A stretch of DNA of 29,307 nt from UBA7862 sp050872785 (GCA_050872785.1 JBNMHO010000013.1:1-29307); one strand, 5' to 3'. Shown: positions 15,360 through 23,813, counted from the first letter of the stretch. The notes: generated by a model not told the origin, from the sequence alone. Numbers and translations are program-made.

Positions 15360-16172
15360 ATGGAAATTTATATTGAAGATGCACTGTTACAGAATTTTTT
15401 ATTACTATTTTTCTCACTCTCAGTTGCAAAGCAAATTTCAAAGGAGAGTAAACACACCTTTCTTGAAATCTTGTCATGTTTTTTGGGAAGCGTGTTTGTA
15501 GTCTTTTTCGCAGTCTTGCGACTTAACACAGTTTTGACACTTATTACAAATCTTACGATTATATTTTTCATTTCACTTCTATCCATTGGCAAAGATAAGC
15601 ATAAAAATTTTATACTTTACATATTGTCCTTTGTCTTTTCTAAATATTTGTATATAGGCATAGGCAGCATGATTTCAAAACTCTTTGAGTGGAAAATATC
15701 TGACAATTTGCTTGTTGGGTTGCTTTTTATTTGTTTTATGTTTTCAAGAAAACTTATCAAGCAGTTTTACAAAAAGCAAAAACTTAACAATTTTTATTAC
15801 AATTTGAAACTAAGTGTAATGGGAAAAGACTATGATATAACGGCTTATCTTGATAGCGGCAATTTGCTTCAAGATGACGACACGGGATTATCAATTCTTG
15901 TTTTGGACTTAGACACATTTCTCAAGATTTTTGAAGATAAAATTTCCATTGTTGACATTTTGCAAAAGCGACTTGACAAAAAAATTAACGGCAAATACAT
16001 AACTTGTCAAACGGCTCGTGGCAGCGGAAAGATGTTTGTTTGTGAAATAGACGGAATTTTCTCAAAGGAGAACAAGTCCACTGGCAAAAAAATACACGCA
16101 CTTGTTGGGTTTGGAAAATTTGGATTTGAAAAGAAAGATTGCCAAGGACTTCTTAGCCCATTGGCACTATAA
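15360..16172 (+). CDS. spoIIGA: SpoIIGA, pro-sigma-E processing aspartic protease
   Basis: 270 residues. It cleaves the pro-sequence from sigma-E in the mother cell, triggered by SpoIIR from the forespore. Five hydrophobic segments in residues 5-~125 form the membrane half. The soluble half has the catalytic Asp165 in AYLDSGNLLQD, the aspartic-protease DSG motif, and closes with HALVGFGKFGF and GLLSPLAL. The order spoIIGA then sigE, 23 bases apart, is the conserved one. There is no ribosome site before the ATG; see the promoter entry for the leaderless interpretation. Confidence 0.93.
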   Translation: MEIYIEDALLQNFLLLFFSLSVAKQISKESKHTFLEILSCFLGSVFVVFFAVLRLNTVLTLITNLTIIFFISLLSIGKDKHKNFILYILSFVFSKYLYIGIGSMISKLFEWKISDNLLVGLLFICFMFSRKLIKQFYKKQKLNNFYYNLKLSVMGKDYDITAYLDSGNLLQDDDTGLSILVLDLDTFLKIFEDKISIVDILQKRLDKKINGKYITCQTARGSGKMFVCEIDGIFSKENKSTGKKIHALVGFGKFGFEKKDCQGLLSPLAL

Positions 16173-16195
16173 TTTATCAAAAAGGGGTAGAAAAT

Positions 16196-16981
16196 ATGAA
16201 AAATAAGCAAAAAAATTACATTTACGGAGGAATTCTGAACGAAAAGCAAGGCCATTCACTTTTTGAAAGGATAAAAAAGTTTGTTAAAAAACTATTTAAG
16301 TTGGATTTCCTCGACATAAAGGAAAAACTTATTGCATATGTAAGTGGGAAAGAAGTTTTGCCACAAGCATTAACCCAAGAGGAAGAGGAAAAACTTTTGG
16401 ACAGGCTTAGAAATAAGGACGAAAGTGCAAGAAGCGAACTCATTGAGCATAATTTGCGACTTGTTGTGTATATAGCAAAAAAATTTGATAACACTGGGGC
16501 AGAACTTGACGACTTAATCTCAGTTGGTGCAGTGGGACTTATAAAAGCCGTTCAGTCTTTTGATGTCGAGAAAAATATTAAACTTGCAACATATGCTTCA
16601 AGATGTATTGAAAATGAAATTTTGATGTTCATTAGAAAGCGGTCAAGGCAAATGTCGGAAGTTAGTCTTGACGAACCGCTAAACTTTGATAAAGACGGCA
16701 ACGAACTTTTGCTTAGTGATGTTCTTGAAAGCGATGCAGAAACAGCAAGTGGAACACTTGAAAAGAATGGAGAAAAAGCACTTTTGTGGGAAGCGATTAG
16801 GAAATTAAACGAGAGGGAACAGAAGATTATGGAACTTAGGTTTGGACTTAATGGTGACGTGGAAAGCACCCAGAAAGAAGTTGCAGACATGCTTGGGATT
16901 TCACAAAGTTACATTTCAAGAATAGAAAAGAAAATCCTTTCTAAACTTAAAAAAGATTTACAAAAAACAAATATCGGATAA
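16196..16981 (+). CDS. sigE: Pro-sigma-E, mother-cell sporulation sigma factor
   Basis: 261 residues. It directs early mother-cell transcription after SpoIIGA cleavage. Region 2 (LIEHNLRLVVYIAKKF, DDLISVGAVGLIKAV, LATYASRCIENEILM) and region 4 (LNEREQKIMELRFGL, MLGISQSYISRIEKKI) match sigma-E closely. The segment AYVSGKEVLPQAL aligns with the Bacillus cleavage region YYIGGSEALP, so the pro-sequence is about 50 residues instead of 27-29. It contains an amphipathic Lys/Phe-rich stretch (HSLFERIKKFVKKLFKL). The ATG at 16196 follows AAGGGG (16182-16187) with an 8-base gap. A second GGAGG (16226-16230) lies inside the reading frame, four bases before an in-frame CTG, so a shorter form is conceivable. 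Confidence 0.93.
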   Translation: MKNKQKNYIYGGILNEKQGHSLFERIKKFVKKLFKLDFLDIKEKLIAYVSGKEVLPQALTQEEEEKLLDRLRNKDESARSELIEHNLRLVVYIAKKFDNTGAELDDLISVGAVGLIKAVQSFDVEKNIKLATYASRCIENEILMFIRKRSRQMSEVSLDEPLNFDKDGNELLLSDVLESDAETASGTLEKNGEKALLWEAIRKLNEREQKIMELRFGLNGDVESTQKEVADMLGISQSYISRIEKKILSKLKKDLQKTNIG

Positions 16982-16988
16982 ATTATGC

Positions 16989-17762
16989 CTAGAAGAAATT
17001 TTTTTTGATTTCTTCCAAGGCATTTTTTTCAAGGCGGCTAACTTGTGCTTGCGAAATGCCAACTTGCGAACTTATTTCAACTTGAGTTTTGCCAAGAAAA
17101 TATCGCAGCCACAAGATTTCTTTTTCTCGTCCACCAAGGCTGTTTAGTGCCTCTTTTAGGGCAACATGGTCGATAAATTTTTCGCTACTGTTTTTTACAT
17201 CTTTTATTTGGTCCATTACCATAACTGTTTCGGTGCTGTCATTATACACTGGTTCAAAAAGTGACACTGGTTCGGATATTGCGTCAAGTGCAGTCAAAAT
17301 TTGTCTTGGCGAAAGTTGCGCTTCGGTTGCAATTTGGTCGATATTTGGCTCGATAGTAGTGTTTTTTGAAAGTTTTTCTCGTGCTTGCAAGGCTTTGTAG
17401 GCAATGTCCCTCAAGCTTCTGCTCACTCGAACGGCAGAATTATCCCGAACAAATCTCCTTATTTCGCCAATTATCATAGGCACTGCGTAAGTCGAAAATT
17501 TGACATTAAACCGCTCGTCAAAATTGTCCATTGCTTTAATAAGTCCCACAAAACCCACTTGAAAAATGTCGTCAATATTGTCACTTTTGGTCGCAAAACG
17601 CTTTACAACACTCAGAACAAGCCTCATGTTTGAATACAAAAACATTTCTCGTGCTTCTTCATCGCCTGCTTTTAGCCGTTTCATAAGGCTAGCTACTTCG
17701 TTTGCTGACAATTTCGGAATATTTGATGTGTTAAGTCCACAAATATCAACTCTATTAGACAT
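16989..17762 (-). CDS. sigG: Sigma-G, late forespore sigma factor (inverted relative to sigE)
   Basis: 257 residues. It drives late forespore genes. Nearly every landmark of Bacillus sigma-G is present: VDICGLNTSNIPKL at the N terminus, RLVLSVVKRF, the region 2 core KFSTYAVPMIIGEIRRFVRDN and VRVSRSLRDIAYKALQ, PVSLFEPVYND, and the region 4 HTH GKTQVEISSQVGISQAQVSR. Usually sigG follows sigE on the same strand. Here it faces sigE, with 7 bases between the two stop codons and no room for a separate terminator. AAGGTGA lies about 7 bases before the ATG. Its promoter looks sigma-F/G-like (see 17781-17809), as expected for a gene switched on in the forespore. Confidence 0.96.
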   Translation of the reverse strand: MSNRVDICGLNTSNIPKLSANEVASLMKRLKAGDEEAREMFLYSNMRLVLSVVKRFATKSDNIDDIFQVGFVGLIKAMDNFDERFNVKFSTYAVPMIIGEIRRFVRDNSAVRVSRSLRDIAYKALQAREKLSKNTTIEPNIDQIATEAQLSPRQILTALDAISEPVSLFEPVYNDSTETVMVMDQIKDVKNSSEKFIDHVALKEALNSLGGREKEILWLRYFLGKTQVEISSQVGISQAQVSRLEKNALEEIKKNFF

Positions 17763-17780
17763 ATTTTTTCACCTTCAATG

Positions 17781-17809
17781 TAGATTGCCCAATGCAGTTA
17801 AATATATAC
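17781..17809 (-). promoter_or_regulatory. Sigma-F/G-like forespore promoter of sigG
   Basis: On the minus strand: GTATA (17809-17805), a 17-base spacer and CAATCTA (17787-17781). This is one base off the sigma-G -10 pattern CATnnTA. GGG directly precedes the -10, as at sigma-F promoters. The leader would be very short (about 12 bases). Confidence 0.55.
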
Positions 17810-17839
17810 AAGATATCTTAGGGTATTTTTTGTAGAATT

Positions 17840-17869
17840 TTGTTTTATTTTAAAACCCATAAGCATAAT
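17840..17869 (+). promoter_or_regulatory. Possible promoter of the ylmC-family gene, giving a leaderless or near-leaderless mRNA
   Basis: TTGTTT (17840-17845), an 18-base spacer and CATAAT (17864-17869). The ATG is at 17879, 9 bases past the -10, and no Shine-Dalgarno site exists. Confidence 0.4.
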
Positions 17870-17878
17870 TATAGAAAT

Positions 17879-18535
17879 ATGGAAACGACATTCACGGAAC
17901 TTCGCAGCAAAGAAGTTATCAACGCCCTAACAGGCAAAATTTTGGGGAACATTTGTGATGTAGTTATGGATTTGAGGTGCAATAGAATCTTGGGGTTTGT
18001 TGTGCCGGGCAGTAAAAATTTCTTTAGTTTTTTCAAGGCTTCGCAAGAAATTTTTATTCCTTTTTCTCATGTCTGCAGAATTGGCGAGGACATAATTCTT
18101 GTTGAAGTTGCAGAACCACCTACGAAAAAACAGAGGAACAAGCCAGTTCGTGTTTTTGAAGTTCAAGAACAGCAAAATAGCACAAATTCCACTTCAACAA
18201 AATCAGTTTATGAACAACAAAGCGAAAACAAAAGCATATATCCAACGTCAAATTACATGGCAAATGGCGGGAAACAACAGAGTTCACAAGTGGGGAATAG
18301 TGACTATTTATATCAAAATAACAATGTAATTTCAAAGCAATTTACACAAAATACAGAACGAACTGACACCTATCCTACGGGAAATGTGTCCTCGCAATGC
18401 CTAAATTCGCAACAAAATCCGTTGGAAAGTCAAAGAAATCTGTATGACGGAGAGTTTTATGACGGGTATAACAAAACTTCTCGTCAAAGTCCAATGACGA
18501 ACTTTGATAATGACGATGTTTATCCCATAAATTGA
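17879..18535 (+). CDS. ylmC: YlmC/YmxH-family sporulation protein with a PRC-barrel and a long Gln/Asn/Ser-rich tail
   Basis: 218 residues from the ATG at 17879. A TTG at 17840 is in frame but adds only the promoter region. Residues 1-~85 are the PRC-barrel typical of YlmC/YmxH (TFTELRSKEVINALTGKILG, VVMDLRCNRILGFVVPG, FIPFSHVCRIGEDIILVEV). Family members are normally ~80-90 residues and are linked to sporulation; their biochemical role is not settled. The remaining ~130 residues are low-complexity, rich in Gln, Asn, Ser and Tyr, with no recognisable domain, and are an unusual addition. The position between sigG and nrdR is where this gene sits in many Clostridia. No ribosome site is visible. 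Confidence 0.82.
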   Translation: METTFTELRSKEVINALTGKILGNICDVVMDLRCNRILGFVVPGSKNFFSFFKASQEIFIPFSHVCRIGEDIILVEVAEPPTKKQRNKPVRVFEVQEQQNSTNSTSTKSVYEQQSENKSIYPTSNYMANGGKQQSSQVGNSDYLYQNNNVISKQFTQNTERTDTYPTGNVSSQCLNSQQNPLESQRNLYDGEFYDGYNKTSRQSPMTNFDNDDVYPIN

Positions 18536-18554
18536 CTTTTCATCCAAATTCGCT

Positions 18555-18582
18555 TTGAAAAAATCTGTTTTTATGTTAAAAT
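18555..18582 (+). promoter_or_regulatory. Sigma-A-type promoter of nrdR
   Basis: TTGAAA (18555-18560), a 16-base spacer and TAAAAT (18577-18582), 25 bases before the ATG. Confidence 0.6.
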
Positions 18583-18607
18583 TGCATGAAAATGTGAGGG
18601 AAAACAA

Positions 18608-19054
18608 ATGAAATGTGTTTATTGCGGCTATAACGACAGTAAAGTTGTCGATTCAAGAAATTCCGATGACCAAAATTCCATTCGCAGAAGAAGGGAATGT
18701 TTGAAATGTGGCAAAAGATTCACAACATATGAAATGGTGGAAAGTTCGCCAATTTTGGTGATAAAAAATGACGGCTCAAGGCAGACTTTTGACCCACAAA
18801 AAATTAAACGTGGGATAATTAAGGCTTGCGAAAAAAGACCTGTTTCGATGAACCAAATTGACGAAATTATTATGAGCATCGAACGACAAATAAACAATTC
18901 CTTAGCACAAGAGGTCAAGAGTTCGGACATTGGCGAAATGGTGATGAACAAACTTAAATCTATTGATGAAATTTCCTACGTTCGCTTCGCCGCAGTTTAT
19001 AGAAAATTTAAAGATATAACGACCTTTATTTCCTTCTTGAACAACATAAATTAG
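18608..19054 (+). CDS. nrdR: NrdR, ATP/dATP-sensing repressor of ribonucleotide reductase genes
   Basis: 148 residues, the usual length. It senses ATP/dATP levels and represses nrd operons through NrdR boxes. The N-terminal zinc ribbon has Cys3, Cys6, Cys31 and Cys34 (MKCVYCGYND, ECLKCGKRFTTYE), with the RRRREC basic patch for DNA contact. The ATP-cone follows (VIKNDGSRQTFDPQKIKRGI through EISYVRFAAVYRKFKDI). GAGGG lies about 7 bases upstream. It is a single-gene unit with its own promoter and terminator. Confidence 0.97.
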   Translation: MKCVYCGYNDSKVVDSRNSDDQNSIRRRRECLKCGKRFTTYEMVESSPILVIKNDGSRQTFDPQKIKRGIIKACEKRPVSMNQIDEIIMSIERQINNSLAQEVKSSDIGEMVMNKLKSIDEISYVRFAAVYRKFKDITTFISFLNNIN

Positions 19055-19114
19055 TCAAAAATGGCTTTTCTTGTGTAAATTTAAATATCAATTTTTTAAT
19101 AAAACTAAAATATT

Positions 19115-19144
19115 GCACTACTTTTGTGGTGCTTTATTTTTTTT
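19115..19144 (+). terminator. Terminator after nrdR
   Basis: GCACTAC / GTGGTGC stem (one wobble) with a TTTT loop, followed by a T-rich run. Confidence 0.85.
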
Positions 19145-19242
19145 GAAGCGAATTGCAAATTAAACTTTATTTCATATTAAAAAAATGACTTTTTTATTCA
19201 CTTTTTGCCATATATCTTTTTGGACAAACATATATAAATTAT

Positions 19243-19515
19243 ATGGATAATATTGTGTGTAAAGACGCTTTCCCGCTTGACAGTGGCGAGGAGGGAAAGG
19301 AATATATAATTTGCGAAATCAAAGCCCCAATTAAAATAAAAAGACGACTTTTGGAACTAGGTTTTGTGGAATGTAGTGTAAAGATCCTCAAAAAAAGCGT
19401 AAGAAATGGCGTATTTCTGCTCGAAATTCGTGGCTATGTTTTAGCACTCAAACGCAAAGAAGTTGCATGTATTTTTGTTAAAAAGGGGGCAAAAAACGAT
19501 GAAAAGGGTGACTGA
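19243..19515 (+). CDS. feoA: FeoA, small cytoplasmic protein of ferrous iron uptake
   Basis: 90 residues with an SH3-like FeoA fold. It partners with FeoB in ferrous iron transport. Recognisable are IKIKRRLLELGFVECSVKIL and the end GYVLALKRKEVACIFV, the usual FeoA pattern of a LLELG turn and a final strand reaching A-L-R/K. There is no Shine-Dalgarno site. A weak -35/-10 pair (TTGCCA 19205-19210, CATATA 19229-19234) lies so close to the ATG that the mRNA may have almost no leader. It overlaps feoB by 17 bases, so the two are coupled. No confident Fur operator was seen. Confidence 0.85.
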   Translation: MDNIVCKDAFPLDSGEEGKEYIICEIKAPIKIKRRLLELGFVECSVKILKKSVRNGVFLLEIRGYVLALKRKEVACIFVKKGAKNDEKGD

Positions 19516-21646
19516 AATTGTGTTTGTTGGCAATCCAAATGTTGGCAAAACAACTTTGTATAATAAAATAACTGGCAGTTTTGAACATGTTGGAAATTGG
19601 CATGGGGTCACAGTCGAAAAGAAAGAAAAATCATTGACTTTTGACGGCGAAAAATTCAATTTTGTAGATTTGCCGGGGTTGTATTCCACAACAAGTTACT
19701 CTTTTGAGGAACAAGTTTCAATTGACCATTTGTTGTGTAGGCAAGGCAATATCATAAATGTTTGCGATGCAAATGTCTTGGAACGAAACCTGCTTTTAAC
19801 CCTCGAACTGCTTGAATTTGGTGCCAATCCAATTTTAGCAGTCAACTTTTCTGACGAAATTAAAAAGCGAAAAATATCCTATAATTACAATATTTTATCG
19901 TCACTTTTGGGGTGCAAAATTGTTACATGTGACAATGTTTCTAGGTCAAAACTTATTGAGGAGTTTATTCATAACAAAGCTCGAAAAGTGGAATTGCCAT
20001 ATCTTAAGTTGCTTCCAATAAATAACATAATTTCAATTTTAACTCCAAAACAAATAACACTTTTTGGCGGGAGAAAAAACTATATTGCAATAAAACTTTT
20101 GGAGCAAGATGAGTTTGTTGAGGGTAAACTTGAACTCACAAACGAGCAAAAGATTAGATTGTCAAACATTGTTTTAGAGAAAGACTATGAGACAATGCTT
20201 GCAAAATTGAGATTTGATTATATAAAAGACTTGCTAAGCAAATGTCAAACGATGGAAAAGAAGTCAACATATGGCAAGTTCGCGATTGACAAAATAATTT
20301 TGAACAAATATCTTTGTCTTCCAATTTTTCTAGGGCTGATGTTTCTAATTTTTTACATAACTTTTTCTTCAGTCGGGGCGTGGCTTTCTGATTTACTCAA
20401 AACATTTATCGACACTTGTATTGGTGTTCCAATTTCAAACTTTCTAATTAAAATAAATGCTCCTAATTGGGTTGTTGGACTGTTTGCGCAGGGAATAATT
20501 GGCGGAGTTGGTGGGCTGCTTAGTTTCATTCCACAAATTGTTTTGCTGTTCTTCTTTCTATCTCTTCTTGAAGACAGTGGATATATGTCTAGGCTTGCTT
20601 TTTCGTTTGAGGAATTATTCTATAAGTTTGGGTTAAGTGGCAAAAGTATTTTCACAATTCTAATGAGTTTTGGCTGCACAACAACAGCAGTTTTGACATC
20701 ACGAAATTTGGAAGATAAAAATGCTAAGATAAAGACGGCAATGCTCAGTTCCTACATGAGTTGCAGTGCGAAACTTCCTATTTATGCCGTTATAGGTGGG
20801 GCGTTCTTTGGAAAAGGAAATATTTTAATAATTGCAGGATTGTATCTTTTGGGGATAATTGCAGGGCTTGTCATGGCGTCAATTTTTAACAAAAAGATTT
20901 TAAAAAGTGGGGAAAGGTCATTTGTTCTTGAATTCCCGCCATATAGATTTCCAGATTTTAGACGAATTGTAAGCGTAATTTATCAAAATTGCAAAATGTT
21001 TGTTACAAAAGTTGCAACAATTTTGCTTTCTTTTAGTGTAATTGTTTGGATAATGCAAAATTTTACATTCAAATTTGAATATATACCGACCGTTCGGTCT
21101 GGGCGTAGTATGCTGGAAATTGTTGGGGAATATCTTGCAGTGTTGCTCCGACCAATCGGTCTTGGGAACTGGGGAATTGCCGTAAGTTTGCTTGTTGGAG
21201 TAATGGCAAAGGAAATGGTTGTAGGCACTATGGCGATCGTTAACAAAATTCCAACATCGAGTGACTTTGACAAGACTTTGGGCGTGAGTTTTTTAACATC
21301 TGGCTTTGCAATCGTCTTCACACCACTTACGGCGGCCATTATGATGATATTTAGTTTGCTTTATCTTCCTTGCATTTCTACCATTGCTGTTATGCGAAAG
21401 GAAATTGGTCGGAAATGGACATTTGTTTCTTGCATAACGCAATTTGCTGTGGCGTATGCTATTTGTTTCTTAATTTATAACATTTTCTCAAACAAATTTT
21501 TGGCACAAATTTTGATTGGTTTTGGGGCAATTTTGCTTGTTATTTGGCTGTTTGCTTACGTTAGAAAGAGGATAAAATCAAAAGGTTTTGCTGCGGCAAT
21601 GTGTTGTGGAAGTTGCAACGGCTGTAGTCATAATTGCAATAAATAA
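19499..21646 (+). CDS. feoB: FeoB, ferrous iron transporter with GTPase domain
   Basis: 715 residues. The N-terminal G domain controls an iron-transporting membrane domain. Visible are G1 GNPNVGKTT (11-19), G3 DLPGLYSTTSYS, G4 NFSDEIKKRK, then about ten hydrophobic segments from residue ~275 on, with the two Gate regions (for example GYMSRLAFSFEELFYKFGLS and SFGCTTTAVLTSRN). The C terminus CCGSCNGCSHNC is the Cys-rich tail common in Firmicute FeoB. AAGGGGG lies about 7 bases before the ATG at 19499, so this start is preferred over an upstream in-frame ATG at 19463. It forms an operon with feoA. Confidence 0.96.
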   Translation: MKRVTEIVFVGNPNVGKTTLYNKITGSFEHVGNWHGVTVEKKEKSLTFDGEKFNFVDLPGLYSTTSYSFEEQVSIDHLLCRQGNIINVCDANVLERNLLLTLELLEFGANPILAVNFSDEIKKRKISYNYNILSSLLGCKIVTCDNVSRSKLIEEFIHNKARKVELPYLKLLPINNIISILTPKQITLFGGRKNYIAIKLLEQDEFVEGKLELTNEQKIRLSNIVLEKDYETMLAKLRFDYIKDLLSKCQTMEKKSTYGKFAIDKIILNKYLCLPIFLGLMFLIFYITFSSVGAWLSDLLKTFIDTCIGVPISNFLIKINAPNWVVGLFAQGIIGGVGGLLSFIPQIVLLFFFLSLLEDSGYMSRLAFSFEELFYKFGLSGKSIFTILMSFGCTTTAVLTSRNLEDKNAKIKTAMLSSYMSCSAKLPIYAVIGGAFFGKGNILIIAGLYLLGIIAGLVMASIFNKKILKSGERSFVLEFPPYRFPDFRRIVSVIYQNCKMFVTKVATILLSFSVIVWIMQNFTFKFEYIPTVRSGRSMLEIVGEYLAVLLRPIGLGNWGIAVSLLVGVMAKEMVVGTMAIVNKIPTSSDFDKTLGVSFLTSGFAIVFTPLTAAIMMIFSLLYLPCISTIAVMRKEIGRKWTFVSCITQFAVAYAICFLIYNIFSNKFLAQILIGFGAILLVIWLFAYVRKRIKSKGFAAAMCCGSCNGCSHNCNK

Positions 21647-21741
21647 GTGGACTTGCAAAAATTTTTCCGCCTAATATAATGTTTTGATTGATTAAAAGTT
21701 TTTTGTGTGATACACTATCAAGGTAAAATGGAGAGTATCAG

Positions 21742-23073
21742 ATGAAACCTTTAGTTGCAGTGGTCGGCAGACCAAACGTGGGCAAAAGCACCTTTTTTAA
21801 CAAGATTTGTGGCAGAAGAATAAGCATTGTTGATGATATTGCTGGCGTCACAAGAGATAGAATTTATGGTGACGCAGAATGGTGCGGCAATTATTTCACA
21901 TTGGTCGATACTGGCGGACTTGACTTTGAAGAACGTGGTGAAATTGAAAAAAATATTTTGGCCCAAGCACAAATTGCCATTGACCTTGCAAGTGTAATTT
22001 TGTTCTTTGTTGACGGGAAAGAGGGGCTTACTAATGCAGATAGACAAGTGGCAGACTTCCTCATGAAAAGAGCAAAGAAAGATATTTTGCTTGTTGTTAA
22101 CAAAATGGATAATTTCGAACTTGACAACTTGTATGATTTTTATGAACTGGGCTTCCAGCACGTCTTTCCAATTTCATCTGAACAAGGCAAGGGGCTAGGT
22201 GAACTTCTTGACCAAATTGTTGAAAGTTTGAACGAAAAAGTGGATACAACAGTTGTCCCAACTGAAGCGATAAAAATAGCCATTGTAGGCAAGCCAAACG
22301 CAGGCAAAAGTAGCCTAACGAACAGGCTTTTGGGTGAAGAAAGACTTGTAGTTAGCAGCATTGCGGGAACAACAAGAGATGCTATTGACAGCCCATTCAG
22401 ATACAACGGAAAGGACTATGTTTTGATTGACACAGCGGGCTTAAGACGCAAAAATGCGATTGAACCTTCGTCCATTGAACGTTATAGTGTTTTGAGAACC
22501 ATAGAAGCCATAAAAAGAGCCGATGTTGTTGTGGTTATGATTGATGTGAATGACGGCATAACCGAGCAAGACATAAAGGTGGCAGGCTTTGTGCATGAGC
22601 AAAATAAACCTAGCGTCATTGTGCTTAACAAGTGGGATTTGATTGAAGATAAAGACGACAAAACAATAAACAAATTCAGAAAGAAACTTGACGAAGACTT
22701 AAAATTTATGAGTTATTATATTCCAGTGTTTATCTCTGTGAAAACTGGACAACGTGTTGGCAAAATTATGGAAACTGTTGAAACAGTGCTTAAAAATGCA
22801 AGCAAAAGAATTTCAACAGGGCAACTTAACGACATAATTCAAGAAGCAATCAACATGAAGCAGCCACCAAGCAAAAATGGACAACGACTTAAGATTTTAT
22901 ATGCCACACAAACTGGCATAAATCCACCTAATTTTGTTATTTTTGTTAATAATAAGGATATAATGCATTTTTCATATTTAAGATACCTTGAAAATACGCT
23001 TAGAAAGGCGGTTGATTATTCTGGAACTCCAATCAAATTGATTGTAAAAAACAGGTCAGAAAAGGACGAATAA
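21742..23073 (+). CDS. der: Der (EngA), double-domain GTPase for 50S ribosome assembly
   Basis: 443 residues. It carries two consecutive G domains, unique to this family: G1 GRPNVGKST (9-17) with DTGG, NKMD, and a second G1 GKPNAGKSS (183-191) with DTAGLRRK and NKWD. The C-terminal KH-like domain (~355-435) shows FVIFVNN and the closing basic segment LIVKNRSEK. Der binds late 50S assembly intermediates and is essential in most bacteria. GGAGAG lies 7 bases before the ATG. plsY begins 3 bases after the stop, so the two are co-transcribed, as in many Firmicutes. Confidence 0.98.
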   Translation: MKPLVAVVGRPNVGKSTFFNKICGRRISIVDDIAGVTRDRIYGDAEWCGNYFTLVDTGGLDFEERGEIEKNILAQAQIAIDLASVILFFVDGKEGLTNADRQVADFLMKRAKKDILLVVNKMDNFELDNLYDFYELGFQHVFPISSEQGKGLGELLDQIVESLNEKVDTTVVPTEAIKIAIVGKPNAGKSSLTNRLLGEERLVVSSIAGTTRDAIDSPFRYNGKDYVLIDTAGLRRKNAIEPSSIERYSVLRTIEAIKRADVVVVMIDVNDGITEQDIKVAGFVHEQNKPSVIVLNKWDLIEDKDDKTINKFRKKLDEDLKFMSYYIPVFISVKTGQRVGKIMETVETVLKNASKRISTGQLNDIIQEAINMKQPPSKNGQRLKILYATQTGINPPNFVIFVNNKDIMHFSYLRYLENTLRKAVDYSGTPIKLIVKNRSEKDE

Positions 23074-23076
23074 CAC

Positions 23077-23775
23077 ATGGAATGGTGGAAATTTTTGATT
23101 TTGATTGTAGGGTCATATCTTATGGGCAACATTTTTTTTGCAAGGATAATAAGCAGACTTCGGCACTATGACATATCAAAAGCGGGAAGTGGCAACCCAG
23201 GAACAATGAACATGGTGAGAAATCTAGGATTTTCCATGGGACTTTTGACACTTCTTCTTGATATGTTGAAAGGTGTAATTCCTTCAATCTGCGGTTATCT
23301 TCTTTTTGGTGGAAGTTTTTATGACCTAATAACATGCAATGGTGCAAGCAATCAAGTCGCTTGCATTGGGCTGTTCACAGGCGGGCTTTCTGCTCTTGTA
23401 GGAAATATCTTCCCAGTGTTCTATTATTTCAAAGGCGGCAAAGGTGCAGCTGTTATGTTCGGAATTTTCTGTGCAGCCAATCCTCTTATGGGAGTCATAA
23501 TTTTCATTGGCGGATTTATGTTTTTGTTGCTGTTTGATTATGGCTCGCTCGTGTCGTTCTCGTTCGTCACAATAGCAACCATTGTTGAGGCATATTTACT
23601 GGGGCTTATGGGTGAAGACGGAAACATTGTCTTAAGTTGTCTTCTTTTTGCAATGTTTTGCCTTGTGTGGTTTGCACACAGACAAAATATATTTAGGCTT
23701 CTTACGGGCAAAGAAAATCGGCTGAACTTCAAAAAGAGTTTTGGAAAAGGAAGAAAGAAAAAGAATTCATATTAA
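23077..23775 (+). CDS. plsY: PlsY, acylphosphate:glycerol-3-phosphate acyltransferase
   Basis: 232 residues, an integral membrane protein with about five to seven hydrophobic segments. It adds the first acyl chain to glycerol-3-phosphate in phospholipid synthesis, using acyl phosphate made by PlsX. Visible motifs are GSGNPGTMN (37-45, motif 1) and GNIFPVFYYFKGGKG (109-123, motif 2). In motif 2 the residue after the first Gly is usually His (GHxFPVF); here it is Asn110. The C terminus is a very basic tail (KKSFGKGRKKKNSY). AAAGGA inside the end of der serves as ribosome site. Confidence 0.93.
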   Translation: MEWWKFLILIVGSYLMGNIFFARIISRLRHYDISKAGSGNPGTMNMVRNLGFSMGLLTLLLDMLKGVIPSICGYLLFGGSFYDLITCNGASNQVACIGLFTGGLSALVGNIFPVFYYFKGGKGAAVMFGIFCAANPLMGVIIFIGGFMFLLLFDYGSLVSFSFVTIATIVEAYLLGLMGEDGNIVLSCLLFAMFCLVWFAHRQNIFRLLTGKENRLNFKKSFGKGRKKKNSY

Positions 23776-23778
23776 AAA

Positions 23779-23805
23779 GACTGTCAAATTCTGACAGTTT
23801 TTTTG
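23779..23805 (+). terminator. Terminator after plsY
   Basis: ACTGTCA / TGACAGT stem with an AATTC loop and a run of seven T. It closes the der-plsY operon. Confidence 0.92.
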
Positions 23806-23813
23806 TTATCGTT

